Assembly: GCF_030272615.1 (NCBI RefSeq)
Contig: NC_081413.1
Location: forward strand, 562,720,510-562,784,509
From: Cryptomeria japonica
Taxonomy: Eukaryota; Streptophyta; Pinopsida; Cupressales; Cupressaceae
Direction of reading: 5' to 3'
DNA: 64,000 nucleotides
The notes beneath the pieces are model-generated. The model made no database searches, was not told where the DNA came from, and saw only the letters and a program-made list of their open reading frames with translations. The position numbers and the translations under genes are program-made. The number at the start of each line of letters is the position of its first letter. Position 1 is the first letter of the stretch. Shown in pieces: positions 1-9,907 of the stretch.

Positions 1-883
1 CTTCATGGCCGTGGAAGGAACAATATAGTGACAAACCCCAGCCACGGCCGGTTTTTTCTGGGCAGAGGAAGTAGCATAATATATCATGAATAAGCTGGTC
101 ATCGAAGCATTGTTGGGGGTAATTGTCGAGTCCAAACCCAACATTTGCGCGCCCCCCCCCCCCCCCAACCCCCAAGTGGTGGGCATTGGCATTTAACAAT
201 AGCGATCATCCGGGCCGGCCTCAAAGTGGACATGCAGGGAGAGGTTTTTTTTTATCTTAACACTTTTTGTTTTCATGACATTTGAGTGAAGTAGACCACA
301 ACTACAATTATTATGGAACCTGGGAAGCTACTTGAAATTTCATATTGATCAACCTTGTGAGTAAACCATGCTCCATTGGGTTTGTCGTAACAATTTCAGC
401 ACCATCCATGATTAGTCCATCATATTTCATTATTAACAGTAGCGAACTTATCCAATGTCACATAACACCATGTAATGAAACTTAAGACATAACTCATTAT
501 TCTTCTGTATGAGATTTTTAAACCAAGATTATCATATTTCAGCTTGTGTGATAAGTTTTGGCATGGGAATCAACTAATAGACAACATAGATATTTATCAT
601 CAACCTCCTTTTTTTCCACCAAAGGGATAAAAATTTATTAAACATAATGAGAATTACAGAGCAAGAAAGTAGATACATAACCTAATCTAATCTCCATTTG
701 CATAACCTAAGAAGGTAGATACAACTAAATAATCTTGAAAGAATTGCATATGAAGGGCACTATTAGAAAAGAACTTATGTACCATGCTAGTCTAAGTAGC
801 TACTACTAATTATTGCATAGAAATAGATACATGTGTTAGAATGTGTTGAAATAGTAGCTAGCTTGAATAGGACAAGCCCTATA
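1..883. other. Unassigned AT-rich sequence
   Basis: No coding region or recognisable element end was found on either strand. The only notable feature is a run of 15 C at 152-166. Such runs are prone to copying or assembly error. Confidence 0.5.
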
Positions 884-915
884 AATGTAACTTGTAATTT
901 GGTCTAACCCTAATT

Positions 916-1003
916 GGGTGATGTAACTTGTGGTCGTATATTGAATGTAACTTGTAGATAGGGTGATGTAACTTGTGGTCCTATATTGAATGTAACTTTT
1001 AAT
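916..1003. repeat. 45-bp tandem repeat, two units
   Basis: Units at 916-960 and 961-1003 share the core GGTGATGTAACTTGTGGTC followed by TATATTGAATGTAACTT. The motif GTAACTT also recurs just outside at 887 and 1013, so the array may once have been longer. No coding function is visible. Confidence 0.8.
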
Positions 1004-1118
1004 TTGGTCTAAATGTAACTAAGGATAAATATTCAAAAAGTAGAATAATTACACTAATACATATATCACTCTCATGCCTTCCTTAATTTGATATAAGGTC
1101 CCTTTATCCTGTTAATGC

Positions 1119-1200
1119 ATGATAGCCTCGATAAGATAAATGATTGAATGAGAGAAAATGAAGTCTCCCATTCAATCATCTATCCTATCGATAAACTATG
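1119..1200. repeat. Short imperfect hairpin
   Basis: Arms at 1119-1154 and 1165-1200 are inverted copies around the core ATTGAATGAGAG / CTCCCATTCAAT, with a loop of about 10 nt. It could be a remnant of a foldback transposon or a small hairpin locus. Nothing else identifies it. Confidence 0.65.
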
Positions 1201-1344
1201 ATGAAGACTTCAAGATATTGTTCCTTCATTTGATCGATGATCATTCTTAAATTTGTATATATTCAACCATACTTGAAAAGTTCAATCAATGCTTAACTAC
1301 TGATAATCATCGGTTGTAAATCTCATAGCATAGAATACTGATTG

Positions 1345-1500
1345 GTATCGGTTTATATTAAACCCAATGCAATCCAATTAATATTGGTTAACATATTAAC
1401 TATGAACACCGATTGTTATTGGGCTTAACCAATGCACTCCGATTAATATCGGTTAATATATTAACTGTGAACATTGATTGTTATTGGGCTTAACTAATAC
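1345..1500. repeat. 65-bp tandem repeat with ATTAATATCGGTT motifs
   Basis: GATTGTTATTGGGCTT occurs at 1411 and 1476. GGTTAA(C/T)ATATTAACT occurs at 1386 and 1451. CC(A/G)ATTAATAT(T/C)GGTT occurs at about 1374 and 1439. All are spaced 65 bp. The CCGATTAATATCGG core is itself palindromic, like the subterminal repeats of some DNA transposons. No matching terminal repeat was found nearby. Confidence 0.75.
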
Positions 1501-1819
1501 ATACAGATTAGTATTGGTTGTCTTTCATATGAAAGACATGTCTATTAAGTATCAGATGGTTTGTTAAGTGATATACACCAATTTAGGTTTCTATCCTCCT
1601 CCTTTGTTGACATCCCCTCCCCCATTGTCTAATATATCTATGACTTTTCCAACAACTTTTAATATCACAACAAGAGATAATTTTGTATGAGTTTCTTAAA
1701 GCCAACTTTATTACTCTCCCCTTGAAAAATTGAAGAAATAACCATAAACAAAATTAGGACAATCATTTTTTCAAGCATCATCAACTATTCCAGTAATGAA
1801 TTTCATGATTTAGAGATTA

Positions 1820-1910
1820 AAATTCAACAACTTATTGTAGTTCTAGTAACATTTAAATAATAGGTGACAATGAGTTATACACTCATCATATCCCTTCTAA
1901 ATGACATTTA
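1820..1910 (+). repeat. Direct repeat, left copy (pairs with 2601-2690)
   Basis: About 90 bp, beginning AATTCAACAACTTATTG and including TAGGTGACAATGAGTTATAC, recurs at 2601-2690 in the same orientation. Part of it (ACATTTAAATAATAGGTGACAATGAGT) is repeated once more at 1904-1931. The two main copies flank the gypsy chromodomain fragment. They may be a duplication made when that fragment arrived, or part of the same element. Confidence 0.8.
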
Positions 1911-2224
1911 AATAATAGGTGACAATGAGTAATAGGATCAGTCATTGGATCCATTCTTCCTTGTGGATGTTAGTACAACCTAAGTTTGATAAGATTTTGG
2001 AATAGTTCCTCTTGAGAACCCAATTGGGTCAGTATTGTTACCAAACAAAGTTGAAGAAATGACATTGTGTCATGGTGAATGAGGTGCTTCCCTGTGAGCT
2101 CTACATCAATACTCCAGTGACTAAGAACCTCTAATCAGTTTCTTAATTCCCCAAAACTCACCTTCAACAATGAGATGGCTAGCTAGAGACACAACTAGCT
2201 TTAAAAATAAAAAATCCCTCCTCC

Positions 2225-2581
2225 CCAAAATTGCTTGTTTCTGAGAAATTTCAACTTTGGATGTTGCAAAGGTTGCTCACTCTCTCAAGTTGCATCCTCA
2301 ACTGGTAAGTTCTTCCACTTCACTAAGTAATCTTTGATATTCCTCCTCCTAAGAGTATGCTCCCTAACATCAATGATATCCTCGAGAATAAGGATAAGTT
2401 TCCCTTCCTCGCCCAATAGTGGTAACTCAAAAGATGGAACTACATTGTGTTCCAACACTTTCTTGAGGTGAGATACATGAAAAATATTATGCACCTTACT
2501 ATTCACTAGTAGCTCCAACTTATAGGACGCTTCTCTAATCCTCTTGGAAATCCTAAATGAGCCATAAAACCATGGCTTCAA
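2225..2581 (-). pseudogene. Ty3/gypsy chromovirus integrase C-terminus plus chromodomain, fragment
   Basis: Read on the minus strand, the frame opens with K-P-W-F-Y-G-S-F-R-I, the GPF/Y-type motif that closes gypsy integrases. It passes through VHNIFHVSHLKKVL, and then the chromodomain segment with IIDVREHTLRRRNIKDYLVKWKNLPVEDAT. The conserved tryptophan after EDAT is a TGA stop; beyond it the frame continues recognisably (ESEQPLQHP, then RNKQ) to about 2225. Known family: chromoviruses, whose chromodomain directs integration to marked chromatin. Upstream RT and integrase core are absent, so this is a dead 3' fragment of pol. No LTR could be assigned to it. Confidence 0.85.
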
Positions 2582-2600
2582 CTTTTTCTATCCACTCTTA

Positions 2601-2690
2601 AAATTCAACAACTTATTGTAGTTTAGTAACATTCAAATAATAGGTGACAATGAGTTATACACTCATCATATCCCTTCTAAATGACATTTA
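2601..2690 (+). repeat. Direct repeat, right copy (pairs with 1820-1910)
   Basis: Second copy of the 90-bp block, with a few substitutions (GTTTAGTAACATTC for GTTCTAGTAACATTT). It starts 20 bp beyond the start of the chromodomain fragment. Confidence 0.8.
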
Positions 2691-4257
2691 TAACCTATTA
2701 TGTTTTTATCTTGCTATATGACATTGGTAGCTTAATTACCTATTAGGGGCTCATTGTCATTCATGGTACTATGATTTCATGTGCAATAATACTTGGGAGG
2801 CAACGTAATAGCCTAGTTCTTCTTGTCTCTACATTGTGGAGCAAGAATAATAGTTGCCAATTGTTCCTCTTTTTTAAGGATCCACGTTATCTTTGTTGAT
2901 TTTTATCTTTAATAACTTGATATGCTTTCTTGCATAGAATTGTCCTAAATCCAAATTATCTCCTTTCTTGGACACAAAATGGCTAATTGAAACCACATCA
3001 TATACACAAAATGTCTCCTTGCACTGATCGAGCCTCAAAAATGTGACACCATTGTTCAACGAGGGTTGATACTCTACAACATGATGCCTATCATTCATGA
3101 TCTCAAGGTGGTTGCTTTCATGCTCAATAAAAATATGAGAAAAACATTTTGTAGTTTCACCACCATCATAATATAATTTTGCTATTGTTGACATCATACA
3201 TCCTCATGCTACGCTGGCAATTCATCAGGCTCTTCAATTTATTCACTCTTTATGTGTTAGCGACTACCTTTAACTTATGAATCTTCAAATAAATCATCAT
3301 AATGAACCCTTCACTATCTTGTGTTGAATGAAAATCCTTCAACTAGACTGCATTGTACAAGAATTTGGTGTGGATCTTTCATTCTTTCCTTGATTTTCAA
3401 TTTTTTATTGTTCCACCCTACAATCTTGTATTTGAGGTATGTAAAATAGTTTCTTTATAGAGTTTTTTTATCTCTCTACATTATTTTGGTTTCCTTCATT
3501 TAAATTATGTTTAATGTTTCCATAATATCTCTTTTACAACTATCTCTTCCTTTCTTATAACAATGAGGCATGTACAAGGATCTTTCTTTCTAGCTTGGGA
3601 TGCATGTATGTTTATTAAGGGTATCTTCTTGGTGTTGAAGGTGCTTATCAGCCTTGATCGTTATCTACCTTAAGATATAAACCTAGAGGTATGTTGACAT
3701 CTTAAGGGGAGGCAAATGAGCTCTCCTCTTTTCTCATGTTAATTCATTTATGTTATATCCTCAAACTAGAAGTGTTGTGGTACATAGCACCCCCTAGGGC
3801 ATGATTTTTTTTTTTTTGAGATTCATTACTTGGAATAGAATGGATTAATGCTAGTGTGACCATTGTTGTTGTTTACACCTTTGCAAGTGTTGGTTATTAT
3901 TGTTGTTTGTTTTTTGTGTCACTACAACAACCATTTTATAGTAGAGTTTTTGGATTGCCTTGCGAACAAATGGTTTTGTTTGTTAATCTTCTCTATCATG
4001 GATCACCTAGCATAACACAACTTGCTAGCCAATGAAATCCATGATGTAACATGAATCACCCAACATTACACAACTTGTTAGCTAGTAGTATTCATGTTTC
4101 TTCTATTTTCTCTTATCATATGACTAATAGTAAGCATCTCCTTAATAGACCTAGAATACATATCTCTTCTCCCATGACAGAGTTCAAGTAGAATTGTTGG
4201 GACTACGAGGTGCGGATCAACCAGATCCTCCACCTGTCGGATGTAGACAAAATGAAT
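2691..4257. other. Unassigned sequence with short open frames
   Basis: Two minus-strand frames of 107 and 64 codons are open (2874-3197 and 4078-4272). I recognise no domain in either, and neither has a convincing start context. They could be remnants of the gypsy element at 2225-2581 or chance. CATATGAC-type and poly-T stretches are unremarkable. Confidence 0.4.
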
Positions 4258-4694
4258 GCTTATGCTTTTCATGCCATCAAAATTTGAGTTTGATTGTCAT
4301 CATTTACTTTTCCAAATTCTTCACATGTAACTCCTGAATCAATTTCATACACACAAAATGATGAAAAATAGGTTTGTTGATGGGGGCTTTCCTAGGTCAA
4401 ACCTTGGGTTGTGAATTAACCTTGAAGTATAATGTTTTCCTTTTGAGGGAAAGGATAGATCTAATCTAAAAATGCTTAAAATTAAACATGATACCTTGAT
4501 GAATCTTTCTTGAATCCTCACACAAGGTTTTAGGATGTCATGCAGAATGGTGTGTTTTAACTTGAATTCTCCTTCAATTCTTGATGAATGCTTGATTGCT
4601 TGTTCACTTGGAATTGAATTGATTTTATAATTAAGAGATCACTTGAATTGTAGGTAAACCCCTTCAAATGATAGGGTAGGCTTCCTTTTATACC
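4258..4694 (-). mobile_element. Gypsy-lineage LTR fragment
   Basis: The stretch around 4340-4430 (CACACAAAATGA, then GGGGGCTTTCCTAGGTCAAACC, then GAATTAACCTTGAAG) corresponds to the middle of the LTRs at 18088, 20545 and 24126. In those, a similar ...TTTTCCTAAGTCAAACCCC... is followed by GGAATCAACC or GGAATTAACC. The downstream run of CTTGATGAATGCTTGATT is also typical of those LTRs. Neither LTR end is present. The block 4258-4410 is repeated at 5131-5275. Confidence 0.6.
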
Positions 4695-4940
4695 TAATAT
4701 ATGTCTTGAAAGAATTTTATCCTGATGGCTTTAAATTAAAGTACTTTCTCTTCTATCTGGTATTGGTGTAGCAGAGGTTGTATTGCATTGACCTAGGATA
4801 CATATTTCCTTAGATACAACACAAGTTAAATGTATCCTTGGTCGATGCAAAGCAACCTCTGCTCCAAAAATCACCAGAAAATAGAGAAAGAACTTTAATT
4901 TAATGCCATCAGGATAAAAGGCTTCAAGACAAATAAATGG
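4695..4940. repeat. 245-bp foldback hairpin
   Basis: The left arm (about 4695-4800) and right arm (about 4826-4940) are inverted copies. TTTTATCCTGATGGC at 4714 pairs with GCCATCAGGATAAAA at 4905. Both arms contain TTTAATTTAAAG/CTTTAATTTAA, a CAGAGGTTG box and a GGATACAT box. The loop is about 25 nt and itself partly palindromic. No coding potential. It fits a MITE-like foldback element or a hairpin RNA locus. No clear target duplication was found. Confidence 0.8.
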
Positions 4941-5468
4941 TATGCAACTGTATCTATTTGGAATGCATTACCCAAACAATGCAATTGATCAGTCACCTTT
5001 GAAAATAAAGTGGTGTGATGAAATATTTGGGCATAAAATAGATGAAATGCACTCCATACTACTTCTGCACAATATTATGGTCGATCATATTTTTAAAATA
5101 GTAAAGGAAGGTGTATGGAACTGGCCTACTCTTATGCTTTTCATGCCATCAAAATTTGAGTATGATTGTCATCATTTAATTTGCCAAATTCTTCACACGT
5201 AACTCTTGAATCAATTTCCTACACACAAAATGACAAAAACAGGTTTTTTGATGGAGGCTTTCCTAGGTCAAATAGGTTTGAATATACCTTGAAGTGTGCA
5301 ATATGGAAGGTTTGTATTCTTAATCTCCTGCCCATTTCTTAATTTAAAAGATGACATCTTTATTAAATATATCCTCTATTTTTGGAGGTAATTTAATGTT
5401 CTTTCATATTTTTTTATAGATTCTTTATAATAGCCTATTATAGTGATTCATTCTATTATGGATAATGT
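4941..5468. other. Unassigned, with a second copy of an LTR-lineage block
   Basis: An 86-codon plus-strand frame (4942-5202) is open but has no recognisable domain, and its 3' part is the duplicated LTR-like block. The segment 5131-5275 repeats 4258-4410, from CTTATGCTTTTCATGCCATC to CTTTCCTAGGTCAAA. The interval between the copies holds the hairpin above. Confidence 0.5.
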
Positions 5469-6143
5469 TGTGGGTCAGACGGCTTTGTCGTCGGTGCATG
5501 AAAGCATTGCATGAGTTCTACTTTTAAAAATTACATGAAACATTTTTAATTTATTTGATTTAGTATTATTTGAAATTTTTTTTATCAATGATGTTTCCTT
5601 TCTCCAAGAATTGGATCTAGGATCTTTTCGTCAGATAATATGTAACATCCAATGACTAAATATTTTCTTTACAAGTGCTTATTTTATTTAATTATCATCT
5701 AAGCGTGAATTAAAATTTATATCTGTGCGGAAGCAAAATATAGAAGCTAAAGACTCGTGCGCATGTAAATTTCATAAAAGAAAGCAAGCAAGCATTATCT
5801 TGAATGACATGGAAACAAGCTTATCAACTGCCTAGAAGAGAGCAATTGGAGAAAAGAAGAGGAAAGTGTTAAAGGGTGATAAATACATAGAGAGTATACA
5901 ATACAAACAAACAATGTGTGGAGTGTGTGATGTGACGTCTCTAATTTATGTCCAGAGGGACTAACTGGTTTTAGAGTTCCTGGGAAACCTATTGGGTGAC
6001 GCTTGGAGGAAATCAATCTGTTCATGCAAGGGCCACCTTTCTTCTATTATGATAATGATGCTTTTGCATCGAAGGATATTTGGAAGGAAATATCTGACAA
6101 TTTCTATAGTGTGGAACCAGAGTTGGTGAACTCGAAGTACTTT
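5469..6143 (+). repeat. Giant inverted repeat, left arm
   Basis: Pairs with 6154-6827 in opposite orientation over its whole length. Landmarks are TGTGGGTCAGACGGCTTTGT at the outer end, AATGATGTTTCCTTTCTCC, GTCAGATAATATGTAACATC and GCAAGCAAGCATTATCTTGA. By eye, identity is around 90% over the inner 135 bp (11 differences). The only loop is about 10 nt at 6144-6153. The arm contains the DRM-like fragment at its inner end. Confidence 0.95.
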
Positions 6144-6158
6144 TTGGCTTCTAGAAGA
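5946..6158 (+). pseudogene. DRM-type DNA methyltransferase exon fragment, copy 1
   Basis: The plus-strand frame reads LCPEGLTGF, a stop (TGA at 5997), then LEEINLFMQGPPFFYYDNDA, a tryptophan-containing linker (KDIWKEISDNFY) and VEPELVNSKYFLASRR. From memory of the family, GPP(F/Y)FYYEN, a W-x-x-I-S segment and the VEPE-V-x-SK-(Y/F)-F-x-A-(A/S)-R sequence are the conserved start of the catalytic half of plant DOMAINS REARRANGED METHYLTRANSFERASE proteins, which act in RNA-directed DNA methylation. Only about 70 codons are present, with no methyltransferase motifs beyond. The frame runs to the turn of the inverted repeat. It is inferred to be a gene fragment captured by a transposon, not a gene. 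Confidence 0.75.
6144..6153. other. Loop of the giant inverted repeat
   Basis: About 10 nt between GAAGTACTT (left) and AAGAACTTT (right). The turn lies inside the captured coding fragment, so the palindrome is almost without spacer. Confidence 0.85.
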
Positions 6159-6352
6159 ACTTTGAGTCCACCAATTCTGGTTCCACACTATAGAAATTGT
6201 TGAATATTGCCTTCCAAATATCCTTCGATGCAAAAGCATCATTCTCATAATGGAAAAAAGGTGGCCCTTGCATGAACACATTGATTTCCTCCAAGCATGG
6301 CCCAAAAGGTTTCCTAGGAACTCCAAAACCAGTTAGTCCCTCCGGACATAAA
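6154..6352 (-). pseudogene. DRM-type DNA methyltransferase exon fragment, copy 2 (inverted)
   Basis: Minus-strand copy of the fragment at 5946-6158, in a better state. The frame runs without a stop through TGFGVPRKPFGPCLEEINVF, MQGPPFFHYENDAFASKDIW and VEPELVDSKFF. It keeps the family-type GFGVP and HYEN residues that copy 1 has lost (RVPGKPIG-stop, YYDN). It ends at a TAG close to the loop. The amino-acid-level agreement of both copies with the family suggests the fragment was captured from a functional gene and duplicated in inverted orientation afterwards. Confidence 0.75.
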
Positions 6353-6827
6353 TTAGAGACGTCACATCACACACTCCAAACATTGTTTGTTTGTATTGCA
6401 TACTCTCTATGTATTTAGCACCCTTTAACACTTTCCTCTTCTTTTCTCCAATTGCTCTCTTCTAGGCAGCTGATGAGCTTCTTTCCATGTCATTCAAGAT
6501 AATGCTTGCTTGCTTTCTTTTATGAAATTTACATGCACCTGAGTCTTCAGCTTGTATCTTCTGCTTTCGCACAGATATAAATTTTAATTCACACTTAGAT
6601 GATAATTAAATAAAATAATCATTTGTAAAGAAAATATTTAGTCATTGGATGTTACATATTATCTGACAGAAAGATCCTAGACAATTCTTGGAGAAAGGAA
6701 ACATCATTGATAATCTTTTTCTACAAATAACACTCAATCAAATAAATAAAAAATGTTTTATACAATTTTTAAAAGTAGAACTCGTTCAATGGTTTCATGG
6801 ACCGACCACAAAGCCATCAGACCCACA
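6154..6827 (-). repeat. Giant inverted repeat, right arm
   Basis: Inverted partner of 5469-6143. Outside the DRM-like part the arm reads, in the sense of copy 1, through a purine-rich stretch (GAGAAAAGAAGAGGAAAGTG) that is open in one frame but not recognised. It may be intron or a further part of the captured locus. Confidence 0.95.
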
Positions 6828-7157
6828 GTATCTGATACCGTCAGAATTCCGATGACAACTAAAGAACATCTGACAAGGATGTTGTATATCCGACGTCACT
6901 TCCATGTTGAACTCTCATCGAGGAGCAAATAGGGCATCCGTTGGAATTTCGATGGTAATCTGTGTATTTTTTTGTTCAAGGGAGCAAATATAGCCGTCGT
7001 CGGAAGAGTTCATAAAGTTTTCGGAAGTCTGATGCCGATAGCATCATCGGAAAGACTGACAATGATTTTTCGACAGTTAAATTTGTTGAAAGTCTGACGT
7101 TTTGTCATTGGATTATCAACAATTGTCCGTCAGAAATTAGGCCCAAATGTACTAGTG
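6828..7157. mobile_element. CACTA-like transposon right end with subterminal repeats
   Basis: The stretch is full of short variants of GTCGGAA / TTCCGAC / CGTCAGA in both orientations (for example at 6839, 6946, 6999, 7030 and 7129) and ends TACTAGTG at 7157. Its complement therefore begins CACTAGTACATTTGGGCC, the terminal form of CACTA (En/Spm) transposons. In this superfamily the subterminal repeats bind the transposase. No matching CACTA end was seen to the left of 5469, so the left terminus appears lost or replaced. Class assignment rests on the terminus plus repeat style only. Confidence 0.6.
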
Positions 7158-7860
7158 AGGAAGTGGCCAACACCACTAAAACTTTTTAACTTCAACCGCA
7201 TAAAAGTGGCATTTCTAAATTGAATTTCAAAATGATGTGAATTGATGAAATGTAGAAATATTAATAAAATTTATGTCTGCTATTTTTATAAAATTTGATA
7301 TATTTTTATATATTCAAAGACAGATTTGTATTACTGAGAAATGTTGAAAATCAAGGGTTCTAGTCGGCGTCACCAAATAAAATGAGAAAAAACTTATTTT
7401 TTCCTAATTTTAATTTCCAAAATAGATGACACATATATGTAGTTTAAAAAGAAGGAAAATTAAATTTTGATGTATATTTTTCTCGTAATAAAATTCCGAA
7501 GTCCAACATAATCGAACTTGGTAGTTTTCATTCGTTGTACTTTTGTCTGTTAAATTTATCATTATATAAAAAAAAAATATATACTTTTTTGAGAAGATTC
7601 TATTATCTAGTGAAAAATATATTTTTTAAATTTAAATGATAATGCTCTAAATCAAATATGCTAAATGATCTCAAGCATGAAGGTAAATATGAAAATGAGT
7701 ATAAAGAAGCTCATACAAAGACATGAAAATAACATGAAACCATACCCATCTCCAAGGAAGAGATATAAGCTACTTGATCTCCTATTATTCCTCAATGTAC
7801 TCAAGGCTCCTAATTGATGATGAATTCCTGATAAATGCTTGATGAATTCTTGATGAATGT
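7158..7860. other. AT-rich, nothing recognised
   Basis: No frame of interest, no repeat pair and no terminal motif. The end (about 7750-7860) has the GATGAATTCTTGATGAATG style seen in the gypsy-lineage LTRs nearby and may belong to the LTR fragment that follows. Confidence 0.5.
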
Positions 7861-8819
7861 TGTTGAAGACTCCACATAAGCTTATCTTTCACTACATAGA
7901 AGGCTCCTTGTGATCGCTAGCTCTTTTCACGAAAAACTCCTTAGATTAGATAGATGTCTCCAAATGAAGAAAGAGAGCTCTTATGTATGAAACCCTAGAT
8001 CTTAATTTTATCTTTAGGTCGACCTAGGATTTGAATTTCTTGCTAATTTCTTGGGGTTAAGCATTATAATTTATCATAGAATTATGCTCCTGAAACTTTG
8101 GGAAAAATGTCGAGGACTAGGTGCAACTTGCACCCAATCTGACCAAATTTTCACCAAAATTTTAAGGCCATTAGATATAATGATATTAGAGTGAATCCCA
8201 AAGTTACAGCTAATTCTGAGATGTTTTGATATGCAACATCATGCCTTAAAGGTCGAAATAGGACATATTTAGGGTTTATGATTTAATGATTTATTGGAGG
8301 AATAAAATAAAAAGGGGCACACTTAGGGTAAAGAGCCTAATTTTATGATGTGAGGAGTGATGAAATATGACTTGAGATTTAATTTAATTAATTAATTAAA
8401 TTCTTAAAGGGAAATTACAATGCATGATGCAAACACACTAAGGCGAGTGCTAAACTAAGCATAGAATTGTACCACCCTAGCAAGGGTGTACAATTTATGA
8501 TGCTACATTGTGGTTTATTATTTAGTACTCTTATTGAAATTATTAATTTGAGATAGGTAGTTTAAAGAAGTTTTGGAAAAGCTAGGAAAATATAATGCTT
8601 TATAAACATTTGGACAATTTGTTGTAAAATCTCATATAAATTTAATATATTATATTTATTGTTCTACATTTTATTACTTTGTAAATATGCTTTAGATTTC
8701 CAGCAATATATATACTCTTGTATTTCCAACCTAATTATTATCATTTACTGATAATATGAGTATGAAAATTTTCATTATTATATGATATTATCTTTTAGAT
8801 TTGATTTTAAAGATGTAAA
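7861..8819 (-). repeat. Duplicated block, copy A, containing an LTR 5' end
   Basis: Repeats at 9032-9907, from TTGAAGACTCCACATAAGC to TTTGATTTTAAAGATGTAAA. The part up to 8507 ends CAATTTATGATGCTACA. Its complement starts TGTAGCATCATAAATTG, matching the starts of the gypsy-lineage LTRs at 21784, 25402 and 36324, so this is the first half of such an LTR on the minus strand plus 312 bp of flank. Copy A has about 100 bp (8065-8160) missing from copy B. Confidence 0.8.
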
Positions 8820-9031
8820 CATCCCAAGACCAGTAAGAGGATTAACTATTCTTCCATGGTGGATCTTGGGGACTCTCTTTTTAGCTGTGAAAACCTCACT
8901 ATACTAAAATAACATTCATAAATCTTCCCAATGTACCCACTAATTGTGGGGGTTTCCAATTCCTGAAAACATTTTCTTATTTCAATAATCCAAATTTGGA
9001 TGATGCTACGTTACAAGAATTCATGGAGTTG
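8820..9031. other. Spacer between duplicated blocks
   Basis: 212 bp with no frame and no primer-binding or polypurine motif. The two blocks are therefore a segmental duplication rather than the LTR pair of a short element. Confidence 0.6.
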
Positions 9032-9907
9032 TTGAAGACTCCACATAAGCTTATCTTTCACTACATAGAAGGCTCCTTGTGATCGCTAGCTCTTTTCACC
9101 AAAAACTCCTTAGATTAGATAGATGTCTCCAAATGAATAAAGATAGCTCTTATGTATGAAACCTTAGATCTTAATTTTGTTTTTAGGCCTACCTAGGATT
9201 TGAATTTCTCGCCAATTTCTTGGGGTTAAGCAATAAACTTCAAGGTCATTAGATATGATGATATTAGAATGAATTCCAAAGTTACAGTTGATTCCAAGAT
9301 GTTTTGATATACAAAATCAGGCCTTAAAGGTCGAAATAGGACATAATTAGGGCTTACGATTTAATGATTTATTGGAGGAATAAAATAAAAAGGAGCACAC
9401 TTAGGGTAAAGGGCCCAATTTTATGATTTGGGGAGTGATGAAATGTGGCTTTATATTTAATTAAATTAATTAATGAAATGCTTAAAGAGAAATCACAATG
9501 CAAAATGCAAACACACTAAGGCAAGTGCTAAACTAAAAATAGAATTGGACCACCCTAGCAAGGGTGTACAATTTACGATGCTACATTGTGGTTTATTATT
9601 TAGTACTCCTATTGCAATTATTAATTTGAGATAGGTAGTTTAGATTAGTTTTGGAAAATCTAGAAAAATATAATGCTTTATAAACATTTGGACAATTTCT
9701 TGTAAAATCTCATATAAATTTAATATATTATATTTATTGTTCTACATTTTATTAATTTGTAAATGTACTTTATATTTCAATGAATATATATGCTCTTATA
9801 TTTCCAACCTAATTATCATCATTTACTCATTTACTGATCTAATATGAGTATGAAAATTTTCATTATTATAGGACATATTCTTTTAGATTTGATTTTAAAG
9901 ATGTAAA
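9032..9907 (-). repeat. Duplicated block, copy B
   Basis: Second copy of 7861-8819, with the LTR start at 9585 (ACGATGCTACA). Both copies carry the same 3' flank (TTGTGGTTTATTATTTAGTACTC onward). The duplication therefore happened after the LTR element had inserted. Confidence 0.8.

Noticed and set aside
5961-6326. 121-codon minus-strand frame across the inverted repeat
   Set aside because: It runs through the loop and over both arms; the part with family similarity is in other frames. It is a shadow of the DRM-like fragments.
7861-9907. A short LTR retrotransposon with two LTRs
   Set aside because: The repeats do not start and end as LTRs (an LTR end lies in their middle), and the 212-bp interior has no primer-binding or polypurine tract.
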